From the NCBI GenBank assembly GCA_903813345.2, contig CAIIXF020000008.1, positions 30,840,867 through 30,900,866 of the forward strand: a stretch of 60,000 bases of DNA, in the 5' to 3' direction. The notes below the pieces were generated by a model that saw only the letters and a list, made by a program, of their open reading frames with translations, was not told the DNA's origin and made no database searches. Positions 46,934 through 58,409 of this stretch are shown one piece after another (position 1 is the stretch's first letter; every line of letters starts with the position of its first letter). The stretch comes from Owenia fusiformis. Its lineage: Eukaryota; Annelida; Polychaeta; Sabellida; Oweniidae. A program made the translations under genes and the position numbers.

Positions 46934-47424
46934 CACCCCAGTCACATTTCCTACGGCCACCTTGCGGTCTATCATTTCTGCGGCCAGTAACATTTCTACG
47001 CTCGCCGTGGAATTTCTGCGCTCTCATACTTTTGCAGTCACATTTCCCACGGCAGCCGCACAGTGAATTTTAAATTTCTGTTGATAAATAATACTTTTTT
47101 CATTTTATTTACATCGGGACAATTTATAAATGTTATTCATAGTGCTAGGATGTAATATCAACTGAAAAGAGATCGTGAAACATTGACAAATAATGATTCA
47201 ATCTTGTTGAGCCAGTTGATTTCCACGGGGACCTCAGAAATAAACAAATATCATAACTCTGAGTTATAATGTCTACGGCGACCCTGCGGCCTGTAAAAAA
47301 CTGGATACGCCGTACGGAGGCCGCAAGGCGAGCGTAGTTTTCCTACGCTCGCCGCAGAAATACACCGATTTAATCGATCTGCGCTCGACGCACGCCCTCC
47401 CTACGACAAATGGTGACTGGGGTG
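46934..47424. mobile_element. 491-bp TTAA-flanked element, GC-richer than surroundings
   Basis: Termini CACCCCAGTCAC and GTGACTGGGGTG, bordered by TTAA at 46930-46933 and 47425-47428. The ends hold repeated TACGCTCGCCG, TGCGGCC and ACGGC words. TTAA flanks suggest piggyBac/Kolobok-type mobility. The 81-codon frame over its left end is not a real gene. Confidence 0.75.
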
Positions 47425-47649
47425 TTAAACTGATAATTATTCAAGTTTAAGGGAACTGTTAACTACCTACTCACATCTGAGTAATTGATTACAATAAAAT
47501 ACATATCAAAATATTATGTATATTTTCTAAATGACATTGTGTCATTTATCTTATGGCACTGCTGACTAAATCTTCAAATACACTGAATTAAATTGTTTGC
47601 TCATTGGCAAGAACTGTGTATATATTTCAGCTATTATTGAGTGCATGTA

Positions 47650-48075
47650 ATTCAATATACCGTAAACACTAATTGAGTATACATATGACAAGACACCTTT
47701 AGCACTTATTGAGTAAACATATAACATTATGCACCTTTAAGCACTAACTATTGATACATATATTAATATAAACTGAGCACTTATTGGGCTTAAATAATTA
47801 TACCAAATTATACCAAGGCACCTTTAGGCATGTAATGAGTATACATAGGCATTTACTGAGTATACATACATAATGTTATGCATAACAATGCACCTTTAGG
47901 CATTTAATGAGTATACATATAACAGTGCACCTTTAGGCATTTAATGAGTATACATATAACAATGCACCTTTAGGCATTTAACGAGTATACATATGACAAT
48001 GCACCTTTAGGCATTTAATGGGTATATATGTAACAAAGCACCTTTATGCATTTAATGAGTATACATATGATATTA
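47650..48075 (+). repeat. 37-bp tandem repeat array
   Basis: The unit contains CACCTTTAGGCATTTAATG and AGTATACATATAACAATG. About five well-kept copies lie at 47889-48070, with more degenerate and longer units back to about 47650. Non-coding. Confidence 0.85.
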
Positions 48076-48283
48076 TGCACCTTAAGCACTAACTTTTGAT
48101 AGTATGAGTATGCAAAATCCATGATTTAATTATTTGAAATTGGCAAGAAAAAGTTTCGTTTCATAGAGGTTTGTCTTGTTTTAGATTCTAAGTCAAAAAT
48201 AAAATATGCAAAACACAAAGAATTTACATTTAAAACATACAGGAATATTTAAAGTATTCATGTATTATTCTTAATACATACAT

Positions 48284-48697
48284 CAGGCCTCCTAGACTTC
48301 CACCAATGCGAACTTTGGCCTTCTGACCTTGCGAACTACTTTCCTTGCACTCAACCCACGATTCTCACATCGCAAACATGAAATCTTTAGTCGAGCACCA
48401 CCATTTCCTCGCTCCGAACATATTTCTCCACCTATGCTCGCAAACAATATGTACATAGTGCATCCGGGTATTTGGAATTTTTCTAGTTATGCGTAATAAT
48501 GTGAATAACATAACAGACTTTTTTTTCGATCAGGTGTGTGCTTCGGGAGCACCGATCTCTGTGTGCGAGTGGAGAAGTTCGGGAGCGAGGTGGTGAGTGA
48601 CTAGAAATTTCATGTTTGCGATGTGAGAGTCGTGGTTCGAGTGCAAGGAACATAGTTCACAAGGTCAGAAGGCCAAGGTGGAAGTCTAGGAGGCCTG
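48284..48697. mobile_element. 414-bp element with ~140-bp TIRs and TACAT duplication
   Basis: Arms begin CAGGCCTCCTAGACTTCCA at both ends and pair through ATCGCAAACATGAAAT and CTCGCTCC over about 130-140 bp. TACAT flanks both sides (48279-48283 and 48698-48702). The core is a short AT-rich spacer. No transposase; the superfamily is not assigned. Confidence 0.85.
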
Positions 48698-48819
48698 TAC
48701 ATGTATGTAACATCACAATAACTAGAACAATTGATTTACTGGTCTATATATGGAATGTTATGTTTATCACAATGGCATTTTTTATCATAATAGAGTCGTG
48801 ACAATCAACAACAAATACA

Positions 48820-48997
48820 GCAGAACTTGTCTTCGTGAACACCTATCTCTAGTAAACACTTATGCCTACTGAAACCTCTTCTCAACACACACTCCACTGA
48901 TTTCTGTATAAAATTGCCTTTCTGTAGTGAACACCTAACTATAGTGAACACATTTTGTGGCTACATAAGTGTTCACTGCACACAGGTTTTACTGTAC
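48820..48997. repeat. Copy of ACAGTAAAACCTGT family
   Basis: Starts ACAGCAGAACTTGTCTTCG, with GTGAACACCTATC and TTTGTGGCTACATAAG inside, and ends ACACAGGTTTTACTGTACC. Inverted ends are retained. Confidence 0.7.
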
Positions 48998-49420
48998 CTA
49001 GATTCTATGATTTATGGCATAATATATGACCTCAGATTTCATTCTGGCCATTACTAAAGACCTCAATCACTGCACTCGTTTTGTCTTTTAACAATGAACA
49101 GAACATTTTCAGTCATATATTAGATCATAAATCAGAGAATCTCGATCTTTATCCCGTGGTTGCAAGGATATAGAATATATTGATATTGAATAGATATATT
49201 TGATATGTGGATCAAGATATCATATTTTAGCAATAAATTCTCAAATCATCTAATATCACTTTTAAACTATAGAATATCATGTCTTTAAAAGTGATATTCA
49301 ATGGTTTGGAAAGTGATATGCAATGGTTTGAAAAGTGATATTCAATATTCAATTTTAATTCTATTACTTTTTTTAACTCTTTTTCGCTGATTATGATTTC
49401 CCATGGGATAAATGGACAAT

Positions 49421-49552
49421 CCTATGGTTTTTTCAAAAATATCAATTATATTCACTCATGGATATAAATATTTTCACTCATTTGCTGCACTCACTCATGA
49501 AGATATCAATATACACTCATGGATACAAATGATATTTTTTCAAAACCATAGG
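49421..49552. repeat. Inverted repeat CCTATGGTTTTTTCAAAAATATC
   Basis: CCTATGGTTTTTTCAAAAA at 49421 pairs with TTTTTTCAAAACCATAGG ending at 49552. Between them are repeated CACTCATGGATA words. Non-coding. Confidence 0.65.
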
Positions 49553-49960
49553 ATATTCCTATATTATTCCTTAAAATATATTTTGCATTATTATAAAGTT
49601 AAATATTTAAAATATATAGTATTGCATAACACATTGCCTTCGTATGTAAAAAAGTATGGCACATCTGAAAAATATACATATATCATTTTATTAATTGTTC
49701 GTCTAAATAGGTGAACAGAAAACTATTATGCTTAAGTCCAATAAGCACCAAAACCGCCCCATTAGATTAGACCCTTTACTACAATCAATGGCGATAAGAC
49801 TAGGTAGACAGAAAATGGCTGTTGTGGACATTTTTTGGTATGTCCATTTATACATTCTCTTCAAATGATTTTTCAAATAATTAAATAAGAATTACAAGGG
49901 AAACATTAGCATAGGAGTTTCCACCATCTACTCTTTGCTGCCAATTAAAGCGCTGAATAT

Positions 49961-52900
49961 TTATAACAAGTCAACACCATTCTCAGGGACAAATCTTAGT
50001 TTTTCATCCACCTCATTTTGTAATGATTGCATCCCCATGGACTGTTGCATTGCTTGGGCTAGCTTCACGTAGCGATCTTTGACGAGATAAGCAGATTCTT
50101 TAGGGTCGCGCTGACGAGTGAATACACCCTTGCGATTGTTGATCACCTGTTAAAACATTGTAATAACAAGGCATTAACATGCAAAATTTCTTAACCTTAC
50201 ATTTGTTATTGAGGCTGAATGCAGACCAATGAACACCAAACACCAACCACTGAGCAATGTCTACAAAAAGTTGGGAGACCATATCAATATGTCACCACTT
50301 GTGGTACTGACATAAAAAACAAGCACTGACGTTTTAGCAGGGCTATTAATTGCTAGTTAGTGGCCACTAATAGAAAATTCTAAAATGAAGGATTCCGAAG
50401 CCAATATATTGCAACCATGATATGATGACGTCACACCAAGAAAACATTGGACTCTATTTGAGATTCTAATTTTTTTGTTACTCCTTTGGGTCATACTTTT
50501 CAAAACACTTTTCGAAATTTTAAATTCATTGTTTCAGCCATACATTTATAATATGGATGTATACAATGATTCGGGATAACCAGATAACTTACTATATCAC
50601 TCAGAGGGGGCTGCTTAAAATCTGCGAAGTTCCATATCATCTCACCAACAAAGTAGCCCTCAGCCTTGAGTTTATCAAAGGCTTTCTGATTTTCTCGAAG
50701 AATTTCAACCTGGTAGTCTTCTGTATATGTAAAGCTGGGCAGTAGGTGCATTCCTGCAAGCATAAAATTGGTGTATACACTATGCATGTACATGTGCTTA
50801 CACATGTGAAATTACTTTGTACATTAAAACCTGTCTAATATGAATGCTTCTGGGACCCGCCAAAAGTGTTTGGATTGGCAAGTGTTCACATTTCAAGGTT
50901 CTTTAACATGGTAATCTATGGCAGATTATAAAAGTGTTCATATTTTAAGGTTCTTTAACATGGTAATCTATGGCAGATTATAAAAGTGTTCACATTTCAA
51001 GGTTCTTTAACATGGTAATCTATGGCAGATTAATAATGGGACCAAATATCGGTTCACACTGAGAGGAGTTTAGACTAAGGAGCTGTCCGGATTTACAAAT
51101 AGAAATGTATAGTCGACTACATATAGCTGGACACAAACAATAGTCTCTCAGAAGAGACTCAACTTTATTCATACACCATACAAGATTTGAATTTTAGGGC
51201 CTGTTTTTAAATTTGTCCACAAGATGGCACTTTTCATCACAAAGCAGAGACAAAGTTTGCTGGGGACAAGGAGCTTCAGGATACAAAACCTTAAGTATTC
51301 ACCTGCAACAGCCCCTGCTCCATACTCTGTGATCATGACAGGCCTTTGGAGCTCTTTATACCATGTCGACATATCATCATACATCTGGAAATTGTCATTT
51401 AGTTATATTCCCATTGAACTTCTAAAAATTTATTGAATTGAGATTTTGTTATATTGAGCTGCCATGTGCTTAAATGAAAAAAGGTTTAATTTTTTCTCTC
51501 TCTTGTAGTACAAGCCCCTGGGCCTTATTTTGAAAGTACTTTCAAAAAGGCCATTCAAGGGAAATGTCCAGCATAAAATATATGGTACGATGTAGTTTTT
51601 TTATATCGATTATGTGAATCTTAACGCCCGCCGCATGGCCACCATAGAGCAAATGTGACAGTAGTGACTGAGGCTTAAAAAATGCAGACTTTACCTGAAT
51701 ATTGCAACAAATATGAATATTTAAAGAGGTAAATTAAGGTTATAATTACCTGAAGTGCCACAGTTTCTAGTCTTCCTCTGTCATTATACCAACCATGGTA
51801 GACATTAAACAATATGACATCACAGAAAAATGTTGCGTTTCCATGCTGATTGAGAACCATAGATGCAGGACGGGTTTTATCTAGAGCCTTTACATGTTGA
51901 AATACAGCCTTGAAATAAGCAGTCGAGTAGTCATGTCCCAAGCTCGCCTCATTTGCAAGGGACCACATAACGACACCTGGGCGGTTTTTATCTCGTCGGA
52001 TCAGCTCCGATTCTACCTTCAGATGTTTTTGTAGCACCACTGGGTCAAAATTTTCCTTAGAGGCTAGCCCTACAGCTGGTGATTCATCTATTACAGCTAT
52101 CCCATACTTATCAGCTAAGTCCTAGAAGAAGATATGAAACAGTTCCTATACATGTACATTTCAATTTAGGAGATGAGTTGAGAGTGATCAAGTTTTGAAA
52201 TTGTCACAATTTTACAATATTTTTTGCTCTCATCATTCTGTGTTGTGTATATTTTCAAAAAGTCCAAAATTGACTATTTCAGGATAATACATCATTTTTA
52301 AGGTTATCTGGCCAAAATAATGAAAAAAGGACATCCTTTTCAGTACCTTTTTTCAGTCTTACATGTATTTTGAACATTTTTGTAGCTTAAATTTGAAAAC
52401 AAAAATAGGATTGCAAGGAAAACATTGGAATCATTTCAGGAAGAAAACACTTTCAAACATATTGAGAAAGTAGGAACATGAGATAAAAAATGAACGTGAA
52501 TATGAAAAAAGTATTCTAGCAACTCACCATGATTTCCTCTGCATAGGGGTAATGAGATGTTCTAAATGAGTTCGCATGAATCCATTTCATTAGATAAAAG
52601 TCCCGGAGATTTGTGACAGGGTCAACTGCTTTACCTCTGAGATCATAATCTTCGTGTTTTCCAAACCCATGAAAATAAAATGGCTGCTCGTTGATAAGGA
52701 ACTGCGTTTTAGTGACCTAGGGTGAAACCAGAATGCAGTTGAAATATGCATGATCTCTTTAAATCTATATTAGTTGTTTTCTTTATTTCCACAGCATATC
52801 TTTAAGATACCACAACTTGGGCTCTAAAATTGTTTTACTTCATTTTGAGCAAACAAAAAGTAATACAAGAATTTAGTAAGGAATTTTTTGAGCCTTCATA

Positions 52901-55900
52901 TTACCAGAAATTTTTTCTTTCAAGTACATTGATTATGCGAATTGTATGCAGTTGATTTTTAATGATCAGGTAGTTTAGAGTGACCATTTAACTTAACTGA
53001 CTTATTTAACTAAGCTGACTAGAAGTAATTATTTATTCTCACCCTAACTGTTCTGATTCCGATTGGAAGATCATATTGGTCGTATATCGCGATACCTGAG
53101 ACATCAACTATCGTCACACGCAATGTGTACATAAAACCTGGGCTATTACTCATGTACATTGGCCACCATAGTTTGGCATCTGGGACCTTAAAGAAATAAG
53201 TTTGACATCATTGACATAAAAAGAATTTCAACAAAATCAGTATGGCATCATGAAGATAAAAAAAGTTACATCAAAATAAGTTTGGCATCATGGACACAAA
53301 AAGAATTACAAAGAATAGTCTGGCATCATTGACATAAAAAGAATTACAACAAAATTAGTTTGGCACCTGTGACCCTAAAAATGAATGTATACTTTACAAA
53401 AAGGCATGTACAGGTGGTCAACAGTGAATTAACAAGCCACCTGTGTGAACTACTGTCTATGATCAAAGTAGTCAATTTAAAGGAAAATTATACCCAAATG
53501 TTTTTATGTTGCCCTACCTTCAGACCTTACAGATACTACTTGCAAATGTTTGAACTGGTGAAATATTTGGGTTTGTTTAAAATTAACTTTCATTCACATG
53601 GCTGCTCATATATTTTGCATTAACTCTAAAAGTGTGTAGCGATGAGTGAAATCAGTGGTCAATGACTGTTATGCATTACCAATAGAGAAAGTATTTGGGT
53701 ATATAATGCATGCCAAAAAACTTCCATAACTCTTTATTGCATTAACACTTTTCAATAAACCATGGATTTCAAAATTAAGTCAAATGACACAATCCTTTTA
53801 AAGATTGCAAAAATATATCTTACATTACATTTTGCTTAAAAAGGTTAACATATACCTGGGGTGCGAATACAAATTCCCAGTGACCAGATAATATCAGATA
53901 TTGCAATTTTACTCACCTCTACACTTGCAGCTATGTCTCCCTTGACCATTTTACTGGAGGAAATAACTTTAGCTTTTCCAGGCTGACTTTTGTCAATCAC
54001 AGAAACGTAAACCTTGTTTTGTGTCGTAGTTCCTATAGCGCTGATGTTGTAATTCACTACTCCTGTTATATTGCCTACAGTTAAAACATATTTATGAAGA
54101 AAGTTCTCAGTAGGCCTTGTAAACAATTATTGTTCCTCTGTTCTGTTGTTTTGAAATGAAAAGGAGCACCAACAGGGGAAGGGTTGGGATAATACATAAG
54201 AGCCTCCCAACTCATATACAGTAAAACCTGTGAAATGGAGCACCTTTGTAGGTGAAAAATTTCCACAAGTGGAACACTTCAAAGTCCCAGAGCTATTTGA
54301 GTGAATGTTAAACTAGAAATTGGCAACTCCACGGAGTAGAGAATCCCAACAAACACTATATAAATTATGAATCTGTACAGTCACAATGTAATGTTTACCA
54401 TCTATTTTTCCCTTCAATAAATATTTGAGATCATTGTAGTATCATGTAACCATACTTTAAAGATATATCTAAGTAATGGTGAATTCCTGCTCTAGGCAGC
54501 CATTTTAAATTTTCTGAGGCACAAATCAGAAAAATAATACCACAATTGTGGTCTTCTCTAAAATTCCTTCAATTTGAGGATAATATAGCCATACTTCTAA
54601 GAGATCAGAAAATTATTGAGAAATCATACATTAGGTGGCCATTTCTAATTTTACGAGGCCAAAATCAGAAAAAACGATATAATATTTGCAACTCTAAATT
54701 GCCTTTCATTTGAGTATAATAAAGCTATACTTCAAAAACATCTCAAAATAAACGCAAATTCCTGATTTTTGAGAAAAATTCCTGCCATTTTTAAACCAGT
54801 GGCCATCTTGAACTAATTTTTACTATTCACCAATATATATCTTTCCACCAAATATGAAGAAAATCCGTCAAATTGTGTTTGAGTTATCTTCCAGACAGAA
54901 AGACTGATTAATGGACTGACAGACAGATGGACGGAGGGCTTCACTATATCCCTACTGAACTTCGTTTGTTGGGATAATAAACCTCTGTTAGTAGAACACT
55001 TCTTGAGCGGAACAGAGGTTAGAGGTTCCAAATGTGTTCTGCTTACACTTGTTTAACTGTATACAAGTATACTTGTATAGGTATACTGTCTAAAAGACGT
55101 AAGGTGTTCAATTTTGTAACTTTCCTTCAAAACCATTATGAAGATCCAAAAATCAGAAGATAACAAGTCTAAATTAAACTAAAGCCGACCTAGACTTCCC
55201 TCGCTTCAGTCATTTCAATTAAATATGCAAATATTTTGAAAAGTCACATATGTAGTCATGTATCACCCCAATCATCATTTTCATTCATCTAAATATATTT
55301 AGCCATTTAACGAAAATGTTCAGATACTTTTTCCTTACCTGAAATGTTTCTATATGTAGTGTCCACTGTGATGTCATCAATATATACCAAAGGTGTGCTA
55401 TACAACAAAACACGCCTATCAATGCCACAATAATGGAAGAAATTGCCAACTGGATCCATAATGAAGTAATTCTCAGGATATCGATTTGTGTTTGGCTCCC
55501 ATGAGAAAGATCCTAGAAAAATAATTTAAACTTTTTTTATTGTTAAAACTTCATTTGAAATTATGATTGGTTTAGGAGAAGTCAATAGTTTCCACCATTG
55601 ACTGCACAACAAGATTAAAATCAGAGGGATATGTCTGAGCAAAAAATCTTATTTTCTATTTTTCGGACTAAGAAAACAATTTAAGCCCTCTTCTTTCGAT
55701 TGATTTACAGTATGGCTGTTCAATTCAAAACAGCCATTTTTCATAAAACATAAACTTTGATAACTCAAACACCAGTTATCAGATTTGGTTCGAATTTTAA
55801 CAGTCGACCTCTGAAGGGGTTACTAATATTATCATGTAACCTGGGGGTAACGTATGTGCATGCATGGTACTATTCACTGCCACAGTCAGTCTGTTAGTAA

Positions 55901-58038
55901 CAGGGGGAGCGAACAGATACTGGGAGATTTCAGCTTCAAATGGTAAGTGACCGCCTTCATGAGACATCACCTCCATGCCATTCAACCAAACCTGTCAATC
56001 AAATGTCCAGCTTGTAAATGTAGATACATGTACAGTCGATAATTTTGAAATTGTATGCTTTTTTGGAAAGGTGAAATTCTTTTCTTCAGATCTGGTGCTA
56101 TTTTAGCATTCAATTTCAGACTACACTGTATACATGTAATTACGATTTTAGGGTGAGCGATTTCCATCCGTAAGACCACCAAAGTTATGCATGTATGGTT
56201 ATACCTCACATAAGACCATGGTCTTATACACAGATCATGGTCTTATATGCAGATAATAAAAATCAAAGGTGATAACTCTTAAATGTCCGATATAATATTA
56301 AATATCAAAGTAATAACCTATGACAAGTTAAGACAATCGTATAGTTCAGTGACCCCTCCCCATAGTCCCCAAAGCCAGTGGCTGTCAAATTGTCCATCTG
56401 GCAATGGTGACCTCTGACTGACTGGCTCGGCAAGTTCTAAGAATGTGGAAGAAGCTAATTTAAATGAATGCTAAGGGTACTTTTCACAAAGCATACAATT
56501 TCAAAATTATCTATTGTACTACAATTCCTGATGCTAAATCTGAGGAAAATGAAATGCTGATTATAGCACCTACGGAGGCATAGTATCTGACGCTTTCAAA
56601 TCTCAGGACGATCCTCCTGGCAATTTTGCCTTCGACAGTATCAAGCCAGTGTTTAGGTGTCTGGAATGTGGTTTCATACCAGGCCCAACCAACAAAATTC
56701 CTGAAATTAAATCACATATTTTTATATGAGGCATTTTAGGCATTCGTGTCAAGCCAAAGATACATGTACAGTATCTTCAGGACCCTGGCCAAAAAATATT
56801 TCAGATTATGCATTTTCACCATTCTGAACACTTTTCAAGTGATTGTGAGCCAAAGTTGACAACCACCTAGAAATTTTTTAAAAGTGAACCCCCCTTGGCA
56901 AAATGGTTGTCACCCCCCCCCCACCTCCCCACCAAAAAGAATAAAAGCATTTTTGTGAAATCTCTTGAAAAAATATTAACAAATTATAGTTTGAAATGTT
57001 TAGACTGCACCATATACAATGTTAATTAAAAAAAATACCGGGCTGAACCCCCGTATCCCCCTTTTTGGGGCGCTTTTCGCTTGCAGTGATGCAAACCCAA
57101 AAGACTGCACCCCCCTTGACCATTGCTGGCTACACCCCTGAAAGCTATAGGTCCCATACAAGATATTGCAAACAAACATACTTACTGTATTGAGCGATTA
57201 GCTGTGATGTCATTGTAACTCGAGGGTACTGGCATATCTAAGACATGATCAACATTTTCAGCAAGGGGCCTTTTCCACCATTCTTTAACTAGAAATACAA
57301 ATTTTTAAAAATCTATGATTAAAGATCCAATGTTAGACTACTGTAAATCACATTGAGTTTCCGGGAGCATTTTTTATGAATTCGCGATTTTACGAATATA
57401 TGAATTCAAGATCCATGTCAGAAATTTAATGTTAAAGTTAATCTTTTACAGAATTTTGTTTCTGGTAGTAATGAGTAGCACACAGATACAAAATTAACAT
57501 AGGTTCTGGGCCGATATAAAGATGGCAACACCAACAGAATCCAGTATTATCTTTATAAATAAACACAGATCGATTACCATGCCATCTTTATTTTTAAAAA
57601 ATATTCCTATCGGCCTTTGCCAACAAAAATTAATGTACAATTCATCAATAATTATTCATCAACACTAGCAGAAAGAATTCAAGATATGAGCAAGTTTTTT
57701 ACAATGATCAAGTAATGATTTGGTCCCACCGATTTCTCCCCTTTTATGGAACATGTTTACCTCTATTCTGCTATTTAGGCACTGGATAAACAATCAAATG
57801 CTAAAGAAATGATAAACAAATAAATAAACAAACCTAAACTTTGATTCCTCCATGTAGACAAGTCAACTTGAAACTGCCAAATCCCACCAAGATCTTTAAT
57901 ATCCCTCGTCATTGTTTCCCTGGGGTAAAGCATACCCCCAGTAATGGGTTGCTCTGGGGGCAAAGAGTGAACCACACTTGATCCAAGAATGCCAAAAATG
58001 ACTATTGTGTATATGCTATGCATGATTTCAGCTGTCAT
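49961..58038 (-). CDS. GUSB: Beta-glucuronidase (GH2), complete
   Basis: A lysosomal glycosidase removing terminal beta-D-glucuronate from glycosaminoglycans. Twelve exons join in phase: 57834-58038, 57186-57288, 56574-56700, 55841-55991, 55339-55512, 53917-54074, 53043-53186, 52528-52716, 51750-52121, 51303-51384, 50593-50753 and 49961-50146, giving 683 residues. An N-terminal signal peptide is followed by the GH2 sugar-binding domain ([32 protein letters not shown]), an Ig-like domain, and a TIM barrel: [19 protein letters not shown], the acid/base Glu in WSLANEAS (about residue 475), the nucleophile Glu in MITEYGAGA (about 561), and [19 protein letters not shown] carries the glucuronate-recognising N-x-K motif, which separates it from beta-galactosidases. 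The preceding in-frame codon GTG is not used as start. Confidence 0.96.
50165..50280. repeat. Copy of AACAAATGGCAGGTGGTGA family (GUSB intron, inverse)
   Basis: Contains AAGGCATTAACATGCAAAA, ACACCAAACACCAACCAC and ACAAAAAGTTGGGAGACC, the reverse of the 38333-38436 copy. It lies just upstream (in gene sense) of the last GUSB exon. Confidence 0.6.
50822..51100. repeat. ACAGTAAAACCTGT-family element with internal triplication (GUSB intron)
   Basis: Starts ACATTAAAACCTGTCTAAT. Three near-identical units containing TTCTTTAACATGGTAATC and TATGGCAGATTA, about 60 bp each, lie inside (about 50889-51035). Related to 3177 and 20386 copies. Confidence 0.75.
53171..53370. repeat. About 40-bp tandem repeat covering the GUSB exon 7 acceptor
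   Basis: Units carry GTTTGGCATC(A/T)TGGACA and AAAAAGAATTACAACAAAAT, repeated about five times. The first unit overlaps the 5' end of GUSB exon 7 and its acceptor; the others lie upstream in gene sense (in the intron). Confidence 0.75.
54218..54285. repeat. Partial ACAGTAAAACCTGT-family copy
   Basis: TACAGTAAAACCTGTGAAATG followed by GGAGCACCTTTG and CAAGTGGAACACTTC, as in the 20112 copy. It lies in the GUSB intron between exons 5 and 6. Confidence 0.55.
54975..55066. repeat. Diverged ACAGTAAAACCTGT-family copy
   Basis: ATAAACCTCTGTTAGTAGAAC, then GAGCGGAACAGAGG and CCAAATGTGTTCTGCTTAC, ending TGTTTAACTGTATA. Same GUSB intron as the 54218 copy. Confidence 0.5.
56785..57137. mobile_element. 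Composite low-complexity repeat (GUSB intron)
   Basis: The left part matches 42243-42402 (TTTTCACCATTCTGAACAC, CCCCCCTTGGCAAAAT). The middle holds a C-run, and the right end is GACTGCACCCCCCTTGACC and GCTGGCTACACCCCTGAAAG. The latter, with CAGGACCCTGGCCA at the left, looks like hAT-type MITE ends. No coding potential. Confidence 0.5.
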
Positions 58039-58204
58039 CACTCTATGGGGACTGAAATCAAAAATGTTATGTCTATATCAACAGCATATTGGGAAATATC
58101 TATTACCAGAGATCAAAACGTGCACTTTATACATTTAAATACAATGTACATGTACCTGCAAGTTTGGCTAGATGAAGATGATAGACAGTTAATATTGTTT
58201 AATA

Positions 58205-58409
58205 TGTAATGACCCATGTGCACGTCCGTCAGGGAGCTGTAGTGTACCGAGCCAGATACTACACTCGAAAGAGAGTGTGCTAAACGCCCAGTGCGGGAAT
58301 CGAACTCAGGACCTTCCGCTCTCAGAGTCAGACGCTCTACCCCTGAGCCATAAGGGCTTGCTACTACAGCTGAGACTGTAGTAGCGACTTGCTATCGAAG
58401 GTCATTACA
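58205..58409. mobile_element. 205-bp inverted-repeat element with tRNA-like core
   Basis: Perfect 10-bp termini TGTAATGACC (58205-58214) and GGTCATTACA (58400-58409). Inside are a hairpin CTACTACAG/CTGTAGTAG (about 58361-58384) and a minus-strand tRNA-like sequence at 58286-58357. It could be a SINE-derived unit or a MITE that captured a tRNA gene. No target duplication recognised. Confidence 0.65.
58286..58357 (-). pseudogene. tRNA-like sequence (degenerate tRNA or SINE head)
   Basis: On the minus strand it starts GCCCTTATGGCTCAGGGG (A-box-like TGGCTCAGGGGTAGAGC) and has a B-box-like GGTCCTGAGTTCGATTCCC, ending GCACTGGGC. The D arm pairs (GCTC/GAGC). Only four acceptor pairs form, the anticodon stem does not pair, and the T stem is weak, so it is not a functional tRNA. 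The RNA polymerase III boxes are the part that looks preserved. Confidence 0.65.

Noticed and set aside
46828-47073. 81-codon plus-strand ORF
   Set aside because: It runs into the TTAA-flanked element; its apparent Pro/Leu repeats come from that element's subterminal repeats.
58286-58357. Functional tRNA gene
   Set aside because: Acceptor, anticodon and T stems do not pair adequately.
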